Positions 8,924 through 18,599 of a DNA stretch of 64,000 nucleotides are shown one piece after another. This stretch comes from Marinomonas maritima (GTDB lineage: Bacteria; Pseudomonadota; Gammaproteobacteria; Pseudomonadales; Marinomonadaceae): NCBI RefSeq assembly GCF_024435075.2, contig NZ_JAMZEG020000002.1:496001-560000 (forward strand), written 5' to 3'. The notes under the pieces were generated by a model, which saw only the letters and a program-made list of their open reading frames with translations, searched no databases and was not told the DNA's origin. The translations under genes and the position numbers were made by a program. Position 1 is the first letter of the stretch. Each line of letters begins with the position of its first letter.

Positions 8924-9295
8924 TTAGCGAATCGAGGATTCATTGATATACCAAGTATCGTCTTTACGGTGAATGCCAATAACGATCAAGGCTTCACGTT
9001 TTTCATAAAGGCCTTTCCACACGAAGCGAAAGCAGCCGTCATGATCGCCTTCGCGATAGCCTTGTAAGGCACCAAAATACTCGTAACCGAGGTTCATGCC
9101 ATTTCGCGCTTGCATGTGTTTGATGTCGTTTTGAAAGCGCTCCATAGAAAAATCGACTAGATCTTTTTCTTCATAGTGCTGAATGAATAGCTCATAATTG
9201 CCTGTATCGTCGGCCTCAAGCATTTCCTTGAGAAAGTTCTCCGCGATGGCTTTTTCGTTTTTCAAATCTGACACGATTAGCATCCTTGTTTTCAC
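8924..9295 (-). CDS. Hypothetical protein, possibly NTF2-like
   Basis: 123 residues, no signal peptide and no hydrophobic segment. The start is alpha-helical (KNEKAIAENFLKEMLEADDTGNYELFIQHYEEKDL) followed by beta-rich sequence (CFRFVWKGLYEKREALIVIGIHRKDDTWYINESSIR). This helix-then-sheet order fits the NTF2-like/SnoaL fold. No catalytic motif stands out and the family is not firmly recognised. Confidence 0.6.
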   Translation of the reverse strand: MKTRMLIVSDLKNEKAIAENFLKEMLEADDTGNYELFIQHYEEKDLVDFSMERFQNDIKHMQARNGMNLGYEYFGALQGYREGDHDGCFRFVWKGLYEKREALIVIGIHRKDDTWYINESSIR

Positions 9296-9344
9296 TTTAA
9301 AAATTTTGATTTATATCGTTTATTTTTCAAATTTCATATGCAAA

Positions 9345-9983
9345 TTATTGATAGTCTAAAAGGCTTAGCCCTTCTGTTTGACATACTTTAACGATGGCTT
9401 TACGTTGAGCCAATTTACGTAAATACTGGGACAGATGTGTAAAAGATAAAGGTGGCGTTTTGAGCTCATCAGCCCAAACAGCCAGCATGAATAGGAAATA
9501 ATCACAGACACTGATTGTTTCCCCCACAAGAAACTCTTTGTTTTCCAGTTCATGGTCAAGCAGCTTTATTATGTCGGTTATCCTACTTTCTTGAGCGTCT
9601 ATAATATTCGGTACATTCTTAGCCTCTGTGGTATGTCTTTGAGGATAAGAATAGATCATTAATTCAGCTTGAAGGGTGTTGGTTAAATACATCATCCATT
9701 GGAAAAAAAGCGCTCTTTTTTTGTCGCCTATAGACGGTATCAAATTAAATGAAGGGTGTGCTTCAGCTAAATGTATGCAGATAGCGGGGCTCTCGAAAAT
9801 AGCAAAACCATTATCGATTAAAGTAGGAATTCGGCCAGTAGGGTTTAAAGCCAAGTAACCAGCAGATTTTTGTTCCTTATTTTTTCGATCCACCATGATG
9901 AGTTCAAAATCAGCATTCAACTCCTCAAGTACAAAGTGAGGCGCCATGCTGGCATTTAATGGATAGAAATATAATTGGTACAA
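9345..9983 (-). CDS. Glutathione S-transferase family protein
   Basis: 212 residues. The thioredoxin-like N-domain is visible: YFYPLNASMAPHFVLEELNADFELI, then the cis-Pro segment LNPTGRIPTLIDNGFAIFESPAICIHLAEAHP, which contains the ES glutathione-binding pair. The C-terminal helical domain has the usual VGETISVCDYFLFMLAVWADEL capping motif. The substrate is unknown. Monocistronic by spacing. Confidence 0.88.
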   Translation of the reverse strand: MYQLYFYPLNASMAPHFVLEELNADFELIMVDRKNKEQKSAGYLALNPTGRIPTLIDNGFAIFESPAICIHLAEAHPSFNLIPSIGDKKRALFFQWMMYLTNTLQAELMIYSYPQRHTTEAKNVPNIIDAQESRITDIIKLLDHELENKEFLVGETISVCDYFLFMLAVWADELKTPPLSFTHLSQYLRKLAQRKAIVKVCQTEGLSLLDYQ

Positions 9984-10191
9984 GAGACGATCCTTATATT
10001 GTTGTTTACGTTAAAGTGTAAGATAAAACATAGTTGTTGTTTTTTCGCCTTCAAAATTAAAGTTAAGCCCTTCAACCACCTAGAATCATCTAACGTTTTA
10101 TAAAAAGTGATGGTAATAAGGAGGCTTATCAGCCATGTACTGACTCTATCACGGAAGGTGATAAACGATGGGCAAACGAAAAGCCTTGAGT

Positions 10192-10824
10192 TTAAATTTT
10201 AACCAACTCCAAACATTTCCCTTCCATTGCCTTAGCGTCTTCAGAATCATGGGTAACAAGCAACGCGGGGATATTTGCTTGGCGTATTTCGGTAAGCACG
10301 AAGGCACGTACGTCGCGGCGTAGTGCTGGGTCGAGTTTGCTGAACGGTTCGTCGAGCAGTAAGTAGTCAGGCTGAGAGAGTAATGTGCGAAGTAAGGCGA
10401 CACGGGCTTGTTGGCCGCCGGATAGCTCTTTCGGTAACGCGTTGGCTTTGTCGGTCATACCGAGTCGTTTTAGCGCATCGTGGGCGAGTACAAGACGGTC
10501 TGGTTTACGAGTTTTGTTTGGTAACGCAAACAACAAATTTTCGATGATGCTCATGTGCGGAAACAACAAAGGCATTTGTTGTAGTAGGCCGACTTTCCGC
10601 ATTTCTGTCGGTTTTGTATGGAGTGCGTCGCCATTAAGAAACGCTTCGCCAGAAGCGGTAAACGACGGTGCTAGCGTGCCGCTTAGAAAGTTCAACAAGC
10701 TGGATTTTCCAATGCCGCTTGGTCCCATGATAGACAAGACGTGACCGTCAGCAATGTCGAAGCTTAAATTTTGGATCAATGGTTTGCCGTTCGATGACAA
10801 AGAGAATGCGTTGACGCTCAGCAC
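10192..10824 (-). CDS. ynjD: ABC transporter ATP-binding protein, YnjD-like
   Basis: 210 residues. Complete ABC ATPase motifs: Walker A GPSGIGKSS, signature LSGGQQARVALLRTLL, Walker B YLLLDEPFSKLD and the H-loop VTHD. Length and position after ynjC and ynjB match the E. coli YnjBCD system, whose substrate is not established; the ATPase also resembles thiamine-type importers. It overlaps the permease gene by 7 bases, consistent with one operon. Confidence 0.85.
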   Translation of the reverse strand: MLSVNAFSLSSNGKPLIQNLSFDIADGHVLSIMGPSGIGKSSLLNFLSGTLAPSFTASGEAFLNGDALHTKPTEMRKVGLLQQMPLLFPHMSIIENLLFALPNKTRKPDRLVLAHDALKRLGMTDKANALPKELSGGQQARVALLRTLLSQPDYLLLDEPFSKLDPALRRDVRAFVLTEIRQANIPALLVTHDSEDAKAMEGKCLELVKI

Positions 10825-12560
10825 GTTTTATCCTTTTTTGTTAATGCCTTTTTAAGCCGTTTTTTGATGGTGAGTCGCCATGCCGTCCAGCGGCTTGGGA
10901 TGATCTGCGCTAGCCAAAATACCATAACGGGAAAGAATGCCTGTAACAGCGCCATGCTGCCGACTTGTTTTCGGTCACCAGATGCGGCTTGCGCCACCGC
11001 TTCGGTAGTTAATGTGCTGTAGCGGCCTTCGCCTGCGATTAACGTTGGCAAATATTGCGCGATACTGACGGAAAACCCCATGGCAAACGCAGTAAATAAA
11101 GCGGGTTTGAGCATGGCGATTTTGACACTGACGTAATGACGCCAAGGTCGATGGTTTAAACGATTTGCTTGTAATAAATAGTCTTCGTTATAGGCCAAAT
11201 AGGGGGCTTTCAACGTGAGGTAAACATAGGGCAATACGTACATGAGGTGCAAGGCGATAATGGCGCACAGGTCACCATTTAGGTTGAGGTATATCAGTAA
11301 CACATGCAGACCAAATAAAAAGCCAATTTGCGGCAACAAGATAGGCACATAAATGAGCCAGTCAAAGGCATGTTGCTGTGAAGGGGTAGCAGAACTCGTT
11401 ATGCTATGACGCTTTATTTCCAACATAAGCAAGCTTATGCCACAGGCGATCACAGTTGAAAACAACGCAATGATCAAGGTGTTAGCGCTGAGTTCCATTA
11501 ACAGCGGCGTAGCACGTTCTATGTTGTCCCAAGTCCACTGAGATGGCAGTGCGTCGGGGAAGCGCCAGCGTTTTGCTAAAGACCAAAAGGGCAGCAGAAT
11601 AAGGGCTATAAATGCACTTAGTAAAGTAAAAACGCCTAGAATAACGCCAGTGCCCAGCAAGATGTCTGACACGCCGTGACGTTTACCATTGCTGCGTTCA
11701 CATCGCGTCATGGCGCTAAACACTTTATGAGCCAGTTCCCAGCCCCCAAGCACTAAAAAAATCGTAATCATTAAGAATATTGCGCCCGCGCTGGCCGTGT
11801 AACGCATGGCCAAATCGGGATCATTGAACCAGCGGAATAAAGTCACCGCTAGGGTAGACGGCGTATTTGGCCCAATGACTAATGCTAGATCCACGACGGT
11901 TAAACTAAATGCCACGACGATAAAAATAGGCAAACGAATAATAGGATAAAGCTGAGGAATGAGTACTTTACGCCACAAAGTGAATCTGCTGTAACCTAAA
12001 GCTTGGCATGCTTGCATGCATTCTCGTGCTTGAATGCTTTTCATTGCAGCGAGCATGACAAACAACAAGTAGGGCATTTCTTTGATGATTAACGCGAAGA
12101 TCAATGAAATGCCATAAGGGTCTTGTGCGGTTATCCAATTCGGCGGGCGTTCAAAGCCAGTTAGCCAAGGGCTGAAGAGTCGTACAATCCAACCCGAAGG
12201 ACTCAATAAAAACAGCAAACCAATCGCTATGGCGGCGTGAGGAATGGCTAAAATAGGTGAAAGCAGGGCTTCTATTTTTTTGAAAAAAGGCCGTTGATAA
12301 CCCCAAGCTAATAAAGACAACGCCAACCAAAGTGCCAATACGGGCGCACCAATGCCCGTGATTAAGGTCAGTTTTAGGCCTGCGTAAAATTCTCCTTGGG
12401 AAAACACGTTTCGCCAAGGGGATAAAGAAAAGCCATATTCGCCCAGTGGGGGGAAATAATGAAAAGCAGGAAGCAAGGTGCCGACCAAACCAATGACAAT
12501 GGGAAAAATCAGTAAAACAGTGATAAAACCTGTGATCCATTGAATGTGTTTTAGCGGCAT
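10818..12560 (-). CDS. ynjC: ABC transporter permease, YnjC-like fused double domain
   Basis: 580 residues with about twelve hydrophobic segments arranged as two tandem permease halves. Each half carries an EAA-like loop: RECMQACQALGYSRFTLWRKVLIPQLYPI in the first and LLQANRLNHRPWRHYVSVKIAMLKPAL in the second. This fused layout is typical of thiamine/iron-type permeases and of YnjC. It lies between the substrate-binding protein gene and the ATPase gene. Confidence 0.85.
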   Translation of the reverse strand: MPLKHIQWITGFITVLLIFPIVIGLVGTLLPAFHYFPPLGEYGFSLSPWRNVFSQGEFYAGLKLTLITGIGAPVLALWLALSLLAWGYQRPFFKKIEALLSPILAIPHAAIAIGLLFLLSPSGWIVRLFSPWLTGFERPPNWITAQDPYGISLIFALIIKEMPYLLFVMLAAMKSIQARECMQACQALGYSRFTLWRKVLIPQLYPIIRLPIFIVVAFSLTVVDLALVIGPNTPSTLAVTLFRWFNDPDLAMRYTASAGAIFLMITIFLVLGGWELAHKVFSAMTRCERSNGKRHGVSDILLGTGVILGVFTLLSAFIALILLPFWSLAKRWRFPDALPSQWTWDNIERATPLLMELSANTLIIALFSTVIACGISLLMLEIKRHSITSSATPSQQHAFDWLIYVPILLPQIGFLFGLHVLLIYLNLNGDLCAIIALHLMYVLPYVYLTLKAPYLAYNEDYLLQANRLNHRPWRHYVSVKIAMLKPALFTAFAMGFSVSIAQYLPTLIAGEGRYSTLTTEAVAQAASGDRKQVGSMALLQAFFPVMVFWLAQIIPSRWTAWRLTIKKRLKKALTKKDKTC

Positions 12561-12601
12561 CTTGCTTCTTATTACTTATGTCGTTTTTGTTGAATGATGA
12601 A

Positions 12602-13831
12602 TTACTGGGCGTAACGCTGACGCCATTCTTTTTCTAATGCGCCAACCCAGCTTGCGTGAGGTTCTGGTAGCGTTTTTCCAAGCTCTTCAATGTTCAGTGT
12701 TGCAATGCCACGTGGTAATGCATCGAATTTAGCTTGGTCGTCTTTCGACAGCTTTGCGTAGGATAAAACGCTTAAATCCCCCCAAACTGTTGGTGTTTGT
12801 TTTTTGATTTGTGCCTCGGGTGACAGTAAAAAATTAGCGACGACTTGTGCGCCAGCTTTCACGCCGCTGTTGTAAGGAATCGCTAAAAAATGCGTGTTGC
12901 CAATGGTTCCACCGCTAAATACATAAGAACGTACTGTATCGGGTAAGTTGCCTTTGTCGATCTGTACGGAAGCCGCCGAAATATCAAAGCTCAGGGCAAC
13001 GTCTATTTCTTGATCATCCAGTAAACGCATCATTTCTTCTGAACTGGATGGAAAGCTTTCGCCGCTGCGCCATGCGACGGCGTGTAGCTCATCAAGATAT
13101 GCCCACATTGTCGCGGTAATTTTGTCAAAATCAACGCTGTCTACTGGCTGAGAAAGGGCTTTTCGATGCGGTGAAAGTTCGTATAAAGCTTGCTTTAAAA
13201 AAGTCGAGCCAAGAAACTGCGGTGGCTCAGGGTACGTAATTCGACCCGGATGTGCTTTGGCATAAATGAGCAATTCGGGAATGGATTTCGGCGGATTACT
13301 TAAGGTTGCGGTGTCATGCATAAAGATGACTTGTGCCATGCCCCAAGGGGATTCCATGCCATCGACTGGCGTACCAAAATCCTGAGTGAGGCTTTGACGC
13401 GCATTTTCATCGACGTATTTTGTGTAGCTAGGTAAAGTTTGGCTAAAAGGGCCAAACAGCAAGTGGTTGTCTTTCATAGCACGGAAGTTCTCACCGTTAA
13501 GCCAAATAAGATCAATGGATCCTTTGGTGTTTTTACCTGCGGCTTTTTCAGCGAGTACGCGGTTTACCGCATCGGATGTGTCGGTCAGCTTCACTTGTTT
13601 TAAGGTGACATCGTAGTCGTCTTTAATACGATCTGCTGCCCATTGAATGTAGTCGTTAATGTTGTCTGCGCCGCCCCAAGCATTAAAGTAAACGGTCTGT
13701 CCTTTGGCTTCTTGTAGGGTGTTTTTCCACTTTTCTGACGTTGAGCTGGTTTGAGCTGAATGAGCTAGCATGGATGAGGTGGACAGTACTAATGTGGCGG
13801 CGATGGAAGCGGCAACGAACGATTTTTTCAT
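12602..13831 (-). CDS. ynjB: ABC transporter substrate-binding protein, YnjB-like
   Basis: 409 residues with a signal peptide (MKKSFVAASIAATLVLSTSSMLAHSA). The mature protein begins near a typical binding-protein strand, GQTVYFNAWGGADNINDYIQWAADRIKDDYDV, and includes DLIWLNGENFRAMK. This matches the YnjB family of extracellular solute-binding proteins. First gene of the operon; the 185-bp gap to the divergent gene at 14017 must hold promoters for both directions. Confidence 0.85.
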   Translation of the reverse strand: MKKSFVAASIAATLVLSTSSMLAHSAQTSSTSEKWKNTLQEAKGQTVYFNAWGGADNINDYIQWAADRIKDDYDVTLKQVKLTDTSDAVNRVLAEKAAGKNTKGSIDLIWLNGENFRAMKDNHLLFGPFSQTLPSYTKYVDENARQSLTQDFGTPVDGMESPWGMAQVIFMHDTATLSNPPKSIPELLIYAKAHPGRITYPEPPQFLGSTFLKQALYELSPHRKALSQPVDSVDFDKITATMWAYLDELHAVAWRSGESFPSSSEEMMRLLDDQEIDVALSFDISAASVQIDKGNLPDTVRSYVFSGGTIGNTHFLAIPYNSGVKAGAQVVANFLLSPEAQIKKQTPTVWGDLSVLSYAKLSKDDQAKFDALPRGIATLNIEELGKTLPEPHASWVGALEKEWRQRYAQ

Positions 13832-14016
13832 TCCTTTCTCCTAATTATTATGGGCTATTGAGTCTAAGACGGTATGGATGTCCAATTTCTTACAGTTCTG
13901 GGAATTGTTTTTTATTAAAAATCGGTTTTAGCGTACCATGTTGCTGGCTGAAATTGGCGAATCTCACACTGTGCCTTTTCTCATTATAATATGAGCACAG
14001 TAATGTACGAGGTGTT

Positions 14017-15159
14017 ATGTCTTATCAAATTTATTCTCATGTCTTGCCGAGTGCGACACCCGGTACCCAGCGCATTTTAAAAGCACATCATTTTGGTGAA
14101 GCGGGCGCTCGCCCTAAAGTGTATTTTCAAGCGGGTCTTCATGCTGACGAATGGCCTGGCTTTTTGGTGTTGAATAGACTGATTAAGCTGCTGAAAAAAG
14201 CAGACAAAGCGGACTTGATCCAAGGTGAAATCGTTATTGTGCCAGTGGCGAATCCGATTGGCTTGGCGCAGAATTTCCACGGTTACATTCCGGGGCGCTT
14301 TGCCTTTTCGGATGGTGGCGGTAATTTTAATCGCAACTGGCCTCAGCTCGGTTCGAAAGTACACAAACGCATTAAAGACGATGTGACGGGTGATGCGGAA
14401 ACGAATGTCACGCTGATTCGCAAGGCGATTCGAGAAGAGCTGACGTTATTGCCAGAGAATACCGAGTTACAAGGTATGAAAAAGATGTTGTTGGCGTTGT
14501 CGATGGACGCCGATGACATTATCGATCTGCATTGTTCTGGCGAAGCTTGTATGCATGCGTATGTGGCACAAGAATTTGAGGATCACTTTAGGCCTTTGTT
14601 GGCGTTACTGGATGCCAACGTTGGTTTGTCAGAATTAGAAACCGGTGCGGCATCGTTTGATGAAACCAATGTCAGCGTGTGGCGGGATTTAAAAGCCCAT
14701 TACGCGCATCTAGTGCCTTGGGGCAGTCGTTCTTTGACCGTTGAATTGCGCGGTGAAAATGACATTTCAGAGGGATTAGCACAACAGGATGCCAAAGCGC
14801 TGTTCGATTATTTGATACTGCGCGACGTCGTGTCCGGCGAAGCGCCCATCATTGACGACAGTGACGTAAAATATTATCCATTAGATGCCATGGACTTAGT
14901 GAAAGCGCCGTGCGCTGGTATTGTGTGTTATCACAAAACCATCGGCGAGGAAGTCGAAGCGGGCGAGGAAATTGGCGAAGTGGTTAATCTGATGGAAGAC
15001 GATGTTGATACCTCCAGTTACCCTTTGATTGCTCGCACCAATGGTGTGTTTTTTGCTCGAGTGCAACGACGTTTGGTGGTGTATGGCGAATCCATCGCAA
15101 AAATCGCCGGTAGGGAGCATCTTGCTTTTCGTGAAATTGGGCACCTTTTCGAAGACTAG
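14017..15159 (+). CDS. Succinylglutamate desuccinylase/aspartoacylase family protein (M14-like)
   Basis: 380 residues. Zinc-peptidase motifs are visible: GLHADEWPGFLVLNRL (His and Glu ligands), NFNRNWPQ (substrate Arg/Asn), DDIIDLHCSGEACMHAY (third His ligand) and the catalytic Glu in SLTVELRGENDIS. The last 90 residues (DLVKAPCAGIVCYHKTIGEEVEAGEEIGEVVN) form a biotinyl-lipoyl-like barrel seen in AstE/AspA-like deacylases. The DoeB/EutE deacetylases of ectoine breakdown belong to the same broad family, so a link with the doe-like operon is possible though not shown. The stop codon lies within a short tandem repeat. Confidence 0.83.
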   Translation: MSYQIYSHVLPSATPGTQRILKAHHFGEAGARPKVYFQAGLHADEWPGFLVLNRLIKLLKKADKADLIQGEIVIVPVANPIGLAQNFHGYIPGRFAFSDGGGNFNRNWPQLGSKVHKRIKDDVTGDAETNVTLIRKAIREELTLLPENTELQGMKKMLLALSMDADDIIDLHCSGEACMHAYVAQEFEDHFRPLLALLDANVGLSELETGAASFDETNVSVWRDLKAHYAHLVPWGSRSLTVELRGENDISEGLAQQDAKALFDYLILRDVVSGEAPIIDDSDVKYYPLDAMDLVKAPCAGIVCYHKTIGEEVEAGEEIGEVVNLMEDDVDTSSYPLIARTNGVFFARVQRRLVVYGESIAKIAGREHLAFREIGHLFED

Positions 15160-15195
15160 CACGTCCGAAGACTAGCACGTTCGAAGATTAGTAAG
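15150..15195. repeat. 16-bp tandem repeat across a stop codon
   Basis: The unit CGAAGACTAGCACGT(C/T) is present twice perfectly (15150-15165, 15166-15181) apart from its last base, with a third degenerate partial copy to 15195. The first copy contains the TAG stop of the preceding gene, so later copies repeat the stop. Confidence 0.9.
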
Positions 15196-15218
15196 TTTTA
15201 ACACTAGGCAAGATTATT

Positions 15219-17525
15219 TTGATACAAGCACAACCTAAAATAGAGGCTCATACCTCATTAACCGATGAGCAGACGCTTGTTGTCCATCATGACCTTATGA
15301 CACCCGCGAAAGTGATTGCCGTGGCGGGTGCAGGAAAAACCACTACACTCATTTCACGTATCGAGCATCTATTGGTGCAAGGTGTGGATCCGTCTCATAT
15401 TGGCGTGTTCATGTTTAATAAAAGCGCTCAGGAAGAGTTTGCAGATCGTTTGAGTAAGCGACTTATGTCGGTCGGGCACTTCCGTTCACCGAGTGTGATG
15501 ACCTTTCATGCGTTTGGTATGAAGTTCTGCCGCCGATTAGAACAGCAAGGTTGGCTACCGTCAGCAAAGCTGGTCACTGATGACTTTAGCTTGATAAAGA
15601 TGCTCCGCGAAGCCTTGCAGCGCTTGGTTCGAAACGGCGAAAAAATCGCCATGTTAGACGAGAAAGACTGGCTCGAAGACGTGTTGCTTTTTATCGATCA
15701 AGTTAAAGCCTCGGACTTATCGGCTTCTATCGTGTTTGAAGCCTTAGGTTGGTCAAAAGAGCGTCAGTTCTTCCCCGCGTTATACGATGAATTAGAACGG
15801 CTCCGAAAACGCAACAATATTCGTTTTTTTGCGGATTTACTCAGTGACCCTTACGAGTTAATTAGCGAACTTGCCGAGCCAGAGAGAGTCCGAATACGCG
15901 GTTTGGTACCGGACTTCCGTTATCTTCTTATTGACGAATTTCAAGACATTAACCCTTGCCAATACGAGTTGCTTAAGCAGCTTTATCCGGCGCCTTGCCA
16001 ATGGATGATTGTTGGCGATGTGCAGCAATGTATTTATGAATGGCGTGGCGCAAGTCCAGACATCATGGCGACACAATTTGATGAAGACTTTGCCAAGGTT
16101 GCGACGTATCCGCTGAGCACCAGCTTTCGTTTTGGTCATGCGGTGGGGTTAATGGCGTCGAGCGTGATAAGCGAAAATGATCCAGACGCTTTAGTGATTG
16201 GCGCGGGGGAGCGTACTCGAGTGTCCTTTGCTCGTGCGCCAAAAACCGGCAAGGCGTTGTTAGGTGAGTTAAAAGCGTGGGTTGATGAAGGCAAAGCCTT
16301 GAGTGATACGGCAGTATTAGTGCGTTTGTACAGTGATATGGTGCCGGTGCAATTGGCTTTGATGCACAAAGGCGTGCCGTATCAGTTGCACGGCGATTCG
16401 CCATTGTTGGAAAACCGTCAAATTCGTATGTTGATGGCGTATTTGGCGGTGATTGCTGGTGGCTTAGAAAGCACAAGTGCGTTCTTTCGTCCTGATGATA
16501 TTGAATATTTACTCACCGTACCGAGCCTTGGTGGTTCGTTTGCGCAACGTAAAACCTTGATTCAGCAAGCCAAGCAATCGCCGCATTTATTGCCACAAAT
16601 TATCGAATCCGTCGCGGATGCCACAGAGGGTTGGCGCGCCAAAAAACTGTATGAACGAGCGGATTGGTTACGCAGTTTAACCATTTATCGTACTGATCCC
16701 GCACAAGGTTTGGCTCACACTTTGGAGAAGCTGGGTATTTATCGTTACTTTGAAAGCACCAGCAGTAAGGATATTCAAACTCAAGAAAAAATCGCCACCT
16801 GTGATGCGTTTATGGCCTATGTTCGCGGCGTAGGTGGTGACGCAAAATCGATTTTAGAGCAACTGGCCGCTTTGAACGAACGACATACCGATGACAGCCA
16901 CGGCGTGCATTTGATGACGATTCATAAATCCAAAGGGTTGGAGTTCGATCAAGTATTACTGTCGGGTTTACAAGAGGGGCGTTTCCCTTATTACGAGGAA
17001 GACCTCAGCGCGATAGATAAGCAAGCCGCGATGGATCTAGCTTCAGAGCGACGTTTGTTTTATGTGGCCATTACGCGGGCTAAACAGAAGTTAGTGTTAC
17101 TAGAAACACCAACGTCAGATGAGCATAAACGGATGAAACAAGGTGATATTCCGCGCGCTGCGCTAAAGAGCTTGTCCTTGTCGAGATTTGTGTTTGAAGC
17201 TCAACCTTATGCGGTCAGTCGAATCTGTGAAGCGTGGTATGTTGAGGCCAATGACGATCCCATTGATACAGAAAAAGGCTCGGTTTTTCAGCGTTATTTG
17301 AATGCCGTGACACCGTCGCCATTATTGACTTTTCGTCATCGGGTGGAAGGTAAAAGTCATTTGAAACCGGGCGACAAAGTACGTCATGACCAGTTTGGAC
17401 AAGGCGTTGTGGTGCGACAAGAGCAAGGCGAGAAACAGATGATCTTCGTTGATTTTGGCGAGATTGGCCTAAAACGTTTTAATCCGAAACATACTCAATT
17501 AATTAAACTGTCTTCACGAACGTAA
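15219..17525 (+). CDS. UvrD/Rep-family ATP-dependent DNA helicase
   Basis: 768 residues, superfamily 1A helicase. Motif I is VAGAGKTTTLISRIEHLL (about residues 35-52), Ia VMTFHAFGMKF, II LLIDEFQDINPCQYELL, III VGDVQQCIYEWRGASPD, IV region TSFRFGHAVG, V VHLMTIHKSKGLEFDQVLLSGLQEG and VI RRLFYVAITRAKQKLVLLE. A C-terminal segment KPGDKVRHDQFGQGVVV resembles the Tudor-like tail of PcrA/UvrD. The only start that leaves room for motif I is the TTG at 15219; the first ATG would fall within nine residues of the P-loop. It probably acts in repair or replication restart. Confidence 0.87.
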   Translation: MIQAQPKIEAHTSLTDEQTLVVHHDLMTPAKVIAVAGAGKTTTLISRIEHLLVQGVDPSHIGVFMFNKSAQEEFADRLSKRLMSVGHFRSPSVMTFHAFGMKFCRRLEQQGWLPSAKLVTDDFSLIKMLREALQRLVRNGEKIAMLDEKDWLEDVLLFIDQVKASDLSASIVFEALGWSKERQFFPALYDELERLRKRNNIRFFADLLSDPYELISELAEPERVRIRGLVPDFRYLLIDEFQDINPCQYELLKQLYPAPCQWMIVGDVQQCIYEWRGASPDIMATQFDEDFAKVATYPLSTSFRFGHAVGLMASSVISENDPDALVIGAGERTRVSFARAPKTGKALLGELKAWVDEGKALSDTAVLVRLYSDMVPVQLALMHKGVPYQLHGDSPLLENRQIRMLMAYLAVIAGGLESTSAFFRPDDIEYLLTVPSLGGSFAQRKTLIQQAKQSPHLLPQIIESVADATEGWRAKKLYERADWLRSLTIYRTDPAQGLAHTLEKLGIYRYFESTSSKDIQTQEKIATCDAFMAYVRGVGGDAKSILEQLAALNERHTDDSHGVHLMTIHKSKGLEFDQVLLSGLQEGRFPYYEEDLSAIDKQAAMDLASERRLFYVAITRAKQKLVLLETPTSDEHKRMKQGDIPRAALKSLSLSRFVFEAQPYAVSRICEAWYVEANDDPIDTEKGSVFQRYLNAVTPSPLLTFRHRVEGKSHLKPGDKVRHDQFGQGVVVRQEQGEKQMIFVDFGEIGLKRFNPKHTQLIKLSSRT

Positions 17526-17545
17526 TTTTGAATAAGAGAAACAAG

Positions 17546-18505
17546 ATGTCCATTCCTTTGATTGATCTAGCTAAATTAACCCATGAGAGTGATTTGATTC
17601 GCCAAGATGAAATACGCAGTTTAGACACCGCGTGCCGAGAAATAGGTTTCTTTTACCTAACCAATACGGGCATACCAAAAGAATTGATGGCGGCGTTGAT
17701 GCGCGAAGCCAAGCGCTTCTTTAATCTGCCGCAAGAAGATAAAAATACCATCGATATCAAGAACAGCATTAACCATCGTGGCTACGGTAATATTGGTGAA
17801 GAGCAGCTGGACGAAGTGAGCCATGCGGATTGGAAAGAAACCTTTGATATGGCGTTGGATTTTCCTGCCAACCATCCCTTGGTGGCAAAATACCCGACCA
17901 TGTATGGGCCAAATCAAAACCCAATGAACCCTAAGACGGTAGAAATTTTACAAGATTACTATGTAGAAGCGTTCACCGTCGCGCAAAAATTGCTAACAGC
18001 GATGGCGCAAGCGCTGTCTTTAGACGATGATTTCTTCACTCGTTGTTTTACCGATCACGTGACGGTATTGCGGATGATTCATTATCCGCCACGTCCAGCA
18101 AACGACCATGATAATGGCGCGGGCGCTCATACGGATTACGGTTGTGTGACCTTGTTATTGCAAGATCAGATTGGTGGTTTACAGGTGAAAAACCGCCAAG
18201 GTGAGTGGGTCGATGCGACGCCGATTGATAATGCGCTAGTGGTGAATATTGGTGACTTGATGCAACGCTGGACCAACGATGAATACGTGTCGACAGCGCA
18301 CCGAGTGCGAGCGTCTTTACCCGATGTTCATCGTTACTCGTTTCCGTTCTTTGTCGAGCCTGACTACGAGACCAGCGTCACTTGCGTTCCAAGCTGCGCA
18401 ACTGAACAAAAACCAGCGAAATACGACGCCATATTAAGCGGTGATTGGATTCAATCGCGTTTTGATGCAACGTACGCTTACAGAGAAAAAGATGAAGCGC
18501 TTTAA
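17546..18505 (+). CDS. 2-oxoglutarate/Fe(II)-dependent dioxygenase (isopenicillin N synthase family)
   Basis: 319 residues from the ATG at 17546 (MSIPLIDLAKL); an upstream TTG is less likely. The DIOX_N part begins SLDTACREIGFFYLTNTGIP. The catalytic core shows the iron triad: HTDYGCVTLLLQD (His-x-Asp), then the distal His in VSTAHRV, and the oxoglutarate pair in RYSFPFF (Arg-x-Ser). Substrates in this family vary widely and cannot be read from sequence. It follows the helicase gene by 20 bases. Confidence 0.88.
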   Translation: MSIPLIDLAKLTHESDLIRQDEIRSLDTACREIGFFYLTNTGIPKELMAALMREAKRFFNLPQEDKNTIDIKNSINHRGYGNIGEEQLDEVSHADWKETFDMALDFPANHPLVAKYPTMYGPNQNPMNPKTVEILQDYYVEAFTVAQKLLTAMAQALSLDDDFFTRCFTDHVTVLRMIHYPPRPANDHDNGAGAHTDYGCVTLLLQDQIGGLQVKNRQGEWVDATPIDNALVVNIGDLMQRWTNDEYVSTAHRVRASLPDVHRYSFPFFVEPDYETSVTCVPSCATEQKPAKYDAILSGDWIQSRFDATYAYREKDEAL

Positions 18506-18572
18506 TTCTCGCCTTCTCGTTAGCGGTAAAGGCTAAACGGTACGGACTAAGCCGTTGCCAAAAGCAGGGTAA

Positions 18573-18599
18573 AAAAATGACCGCTAAGCGGTCATTTTT
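18573..18599. terminator. Bidirectional terminator between convergent genes
   Basis: A perfect 13-bp stem (18573-18585 with 18587-18599), single-base centre, flanked by A runs on one side and T runs on the other. It serves the dioxygenase gene from the left and the glutamine amidotransferase gene from the right. The last codons and stop of the minus-strand gene lie inside it. Confidence 0.9.

Noticed and set aside
10149..10403. Small frame overlapping the end of ynjD
   Set aside because: It overlaps conserved ABC motifs in another frame and has no family resemblance.
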